DNA of 9,076 nt from Verrucomicrobiota bacterium (lineage in GTDB: Bacteria > Verrucomicrobiota > Verrucomicrobiae > Chthoniobacterales > UBA10450): assembly GCA_003219495.1 (NCBI GenBank), contig QHOZ01000008.1, positions 1-9,076 on the forward strand, given 5' to 3'. Position 1 is the first letter of the stretch. The number at the start of each line of letters is the position of its first letter. The notes beneath the pieces were generated by a model. That model saw only the letters and a program-made list of their open reading frames with translations. It was not told the DNA's origin and ran no database searches. The position numbers and the translations under genes are program-made. Below, piece after piece: positions 6,814 to 9,076 of the stretch.

Positions 6814-7809
6814 TCAGCGCGCGGCGACCTCTCCGGTGGGATTGATCGTGATGTTGCCGGCCGATGTTTCGAGATGCACCGATTTGCCGCCGCCGTTCAA
6901 CGTGCCGCGAAGTGTTTCTCGATTTGTTTGAGCCGGCTGAATCGGAAGAGTGCTCATGACTTGCCCGACGCTTGTCTTCGCATCAATCGTCAATTCGGCC
7001 TCGGACGGCACTGCGACATCGATGCTGCCCGCGGTGGTCCCCAATTTCACGTCGCCCACGACCGGCCGAGGAATCGACGCTTTGATGCCGCCGCCGGAAG
7101 TTTTCCCAATGAGTTTGCCGGCAACTTTTTCCAAGACGAGACCGCCTCCGCTCGTGCGCACTTCGGTATCGCCGGTGAAATAGCGGACGTCGATGGCGCC
7201 GCCCGAAGTTTGCGCGTTCAGACAGCCGCGGCCTTGCATGACGAGAATGTGGCCACCACTCGTTTCAACCGCGATCGGCCCATTGCAATCTTCGACCTCA
7301 ATGGCGCCGCCGCTCGTTTGTCCATCCAGTTCTCCTTCGAGATGCGCGAAGATCATCCGGCCGCCGCTGGTGTTTGCTTTCAGATTGCCAATCATGTCTC
7401 TCGCGTTGATCGAGCCGCCAAATGTTTTCAGATTCGCTTCAAACTTCTTCGGAACACGAACGGTGTATTTCGCTTCCATATGCTGATGATGAGACTCCCA
7501 GTGGACGGCGTTTTTTCCGCGCGACCGAATTGTCACCACATTCCCATCTTGTGTGAGGGTAATGGGAGAATTCGCGAGATACTCTTTCTCTTTGGCTTCA
7601 TCGCCGAAATCGATCTTGCGATGCGCTTCGACTGAAACTTTTCCGTCAGCGCCAGAAGCCAAATCAATAGCGCCAAAATCGACTTCAACGATCAGCTTTG
7701 CGCCCGCGGACACGTCCACGTTTCGGATGAATTGCTCTTCTGAGACAGCCGAGACGGTGAGTGGCGCGAAGGCGACGACAAGGAGGAGGTTTCTAAGATT
7801 AATGAACAT
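6814..7809 (-). CDS. Secreted DUF4097-type beta-solenoid protein
   Basis: The 331 residues start with a signal peptide ([21 protein letters not shown], cleavage likely after about residue 21), so the protein is exported. The rest is rich in beta strands. TSGG recurs at 147, 165, 183, 201, 219 and 237, exactly every 18 residues, followed by looser TTAGS (258), TSVG (279) and TSAG (315) copies. That is the pattern of DUF4097 (putative adhesin) proteins, which form stacked beta turns. No catalytic motif or C-terminal anchor is visible, and the function is unknown. The start has no clear ribosome binding site, but the signal peptide fits this ATG. It sits between two ADOP permeases on the same strand, 57 nt after the broken one and 30 nt before the intact one, which suggests a shared envelope-related task. 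It is probably co-transcribed with the intact permease. Confidence 0.88.
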   Translation of the reverse strand: MFINLRNLLLVVAFAPLTVSAVSEEQFIRNVDVSAGAKLIVEVDFGAIDLASGADGKVSVEAHRKIDFGDEAKEKEYLANSPITLTQDGNVVTIRSRGKNAVHWESHHQHMEAKYTVRVPKKFEANLKTFGGSINARDMIGNLKANTSGGRMIFAHLEGELDGQTSGGAIEVEDCNGPIAVETSGGHILVMQGRGCLNAQTSGGAIDVRYFTGDTEVRTSGGGLVLEKVAGKLIGKTSGGGIKASIPRPVVGDVKLGTTAGSIDVAVPSEAELTIDAKTSVGQVMSTLPIQPAQTNRETLRGTLNGGGKSVHLETSAGNITINPTGEVAAR

Positions 7810-7866
7810 AAGTTTGGATGGGTTGGGTTTTGAAAATCATTCGACGCAAAGCCATAAATAAGACCT

Positions 7867-9076
7867 CTACTCGGAGCGTAGTGCTTGCACTGGATCGACA
7901 AGTGTTGCGCGACGCGCGGGCAAGAGGCATGCAACGAGCGCGATTGCCGCGAGGATGATTGTCGCGCCGCCGAGCTACGCCGGATTGTGCGCCGAAACTT
8001 CAAAAAGCTGCGCAGCACGTCCCGCGTTTGCGCGCCGAGCGCCATGCGAACGCCGATCTCGCCGGTGCGTTGTTCAACCGTGTAAGCGACTGCTCCGTAG
8101 ATCCCGATGCTGGCAAGAAGCAACGCCACGCCGGCAAAGATTCCGAGTAGCACCATCATGAGCTTCGCCTGGCCGAGTGCCTGCGCCATGATCTCGCTGA
8201 ATGGCTGCGGCCAGATTAAAGCAAGACTCGGATCGATTCCGCGCAATGCTGTTTTCACTGAGCGCGTGATCGTTTCCGGCGGAAGCAGACTGCGCACCAC
8301 GATTCTGAGGTACGGAGAATTCTCCTGCGCGAACGGGCGATAGAATTCCATGTTGTTCACCTGACTCAATTGCACCGAGCGCACATCGCTGACGACGCCG
8401 ACAATCTCGACCGGCACGCTGCCATTCGTGATCAGCAACGTTTTGCCGATCGGTTTCTCGTCGCCGAACACCGTCTTCGCGCCGGCTTTGCTGACGATGA
8501 TGACGTTCGGATGATCGAGCACATCTTGTTCGTTGAACTCCCGGCCGGCGATCAACGGAATGCCCGCGGCCCGGAACCAGCCCGGCATGACGTCGTTCGA
8601 CGGCGCGCCTTTTCGCTCGGTAATCGGAGGCACGTTGCCTTCAGGTCGCGTATAGAGAGTCGCGCCCGGGTTGCCGAAGAGCGGAAAGCCATCGCTCAAC
8701 ATCATGTCCTCGAATCCCGGAGTCGCGCGCAACGCGGTTTGCAATTGTTCTGCAAAACGTGCGCGGCTCGCCTTATCAGGATACTGGGCTTGCGACATGA
8801 CCGTAACTCCGATCCAGAGTTTGTCCGTATTGAAACCAGGATCCTGCTGACTCAGGCGCACGAAACTTGTGATAAGCAACGACGCGCCCGCGAGCAGCGT
8901 AACCGAGAGCGCGACCTGCGCGCCGACGAGAATTTTCCGGAACCGCTGTTGCCGTACACTTCCTTGCGTGCCGCGGCCGCCTTCCTTGAGAGCATCGACG
9001 ATGTCAGCGCGCGAGCTTTGCAATGCCGGATAAAGACCCATCGCGAACCCGGTCAGAAGTGAGAGCCCGATCGTGA
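7867..9076 (-). pseudogene. ADOP-family ABC transporter permease, C-terminal half, broken (runs off right edge)
   Basis: The frame enters at the right edge as [19 protein letters not shown], equivalent to about residue 372 of the intact sibling, so the 5' half is outside. It continues through a membrane segment ([16 protein letters not shown]), the second periplasmic core and [16 protein letters not shown] to DVLRS (about 8009). The expected next segment (about 28 residues, one membrane helix, in the sibling) is missing and the frame changes. The true C-terminus follows in another frame as [10 protein letters not shown], then an in-frame TAG (7977-7975), then [12 protein letters not shown] and [17 protein letters not shown] with TAG at 7869-7867. 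That tail aligns with the sibling without a gap, so the inner TAG replaces a single codon (Trp TGG is one easy source). The original frame runs on to 7692 over the start of the DUF4097 gene as an unrelated tail. The protein is probably non-functional, unless the deletion is a sequence error. Confidence 0.86.

Noticed and set aside
7084..7425. CRISPR-like or tandem DNA repeat because of the regular 54-bp step
   Set aside because: The repeat is at protein level (TSGG turns), with variable DNA between copies and no spacer/repeat structure; it lies inside a clear secreted-protein gene.
6808..7635. Plus-strand open frame of 275 codons opposite the DUF4097 gene
   Set aside because: It mirrors the repeat structure of the real gene and has no family features of its own.
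7692..7866. C-terminal extension of the broken ADOP frame overlapping the DUF4097 start
   Set aside because: The tail after DVLRS is Ser/Arg-rich and out of frame; the true permease C-terminus is found in another frame ending at 7867.

Overview
This is a GC-rich, gene-dense stretch of bacterial chromosome. ADOP-type MacB/FtsX permeases next to a DUF4097 protein, a KimA-like permease fused to a UspA domain, and a sulfotransferase-like/class IV aminotransferase pair suggest a soil bacterium of the Acidobacteriota or Verrucomicrobiota (Chthoniobacterales-like). That placement rests on gene content and style only. I see no phage, transposon, CRISPR, tRNA or rRNA signal.

Left part (1-2711): two closely related KimA-like potassium permease genes point away from each other. 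The left copy (1-471, minus strand) runs off the window. Its leader holds a clear cyclic di-AMP riboswitch of the ydaO-yuaA class (about 545-693, minus strand), followed by a hairpin-rich expression platform and a TTG start with a good ribosome binding site. This is a coherent potassium-control unit: second messenger, RNA sensor, transporter. The right copy (921-2711, plus strand) carries a C-terminal UspA-like domain but is broken. It lacks about 73 nt covering the second membrane segment, has a second frameshift near 1658-1675, and has lost a tyrosine that is a potassium ligand in KimA. I find no second riboswitch in front of it.

Middle (2714-4360, plus strand): a P-loop sulfotransferase-like protein and a class IV aminotransferase-fold protein form a tight pair. 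The aminotransferase-fold protein keeps the PLP phosphate pocket and the conserved Glu, but has His where the Schiff-base Lys should be. As I recall, plants carry a fusion of the same two domains, which supports a joint function that is not yet defined.

Right part (4363-9076, minus strand): read right to left, this is an operon-like row of an ADOP permease (7867-9076, partial and broken), a secreted DUF4097 beta-solenoid protein with an exact 18-residue repeat, and an intact 806-residue ADOP permease. The broken permease lacks about 28 residues relative to its sibling, is frameshifted, and has an in-frame TAG near its end. The intact permease converges on the aminotransferase gene with only 2 nt between the stop codons.

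The points most worth following are the lysine-less aminotransferase with its sulfotransferase partner, the riboswitch-controlled KimA paralogue pair, and the two similar out-of-frame deletions in membrane segments. Those deletions are either real decay or assembly errors.
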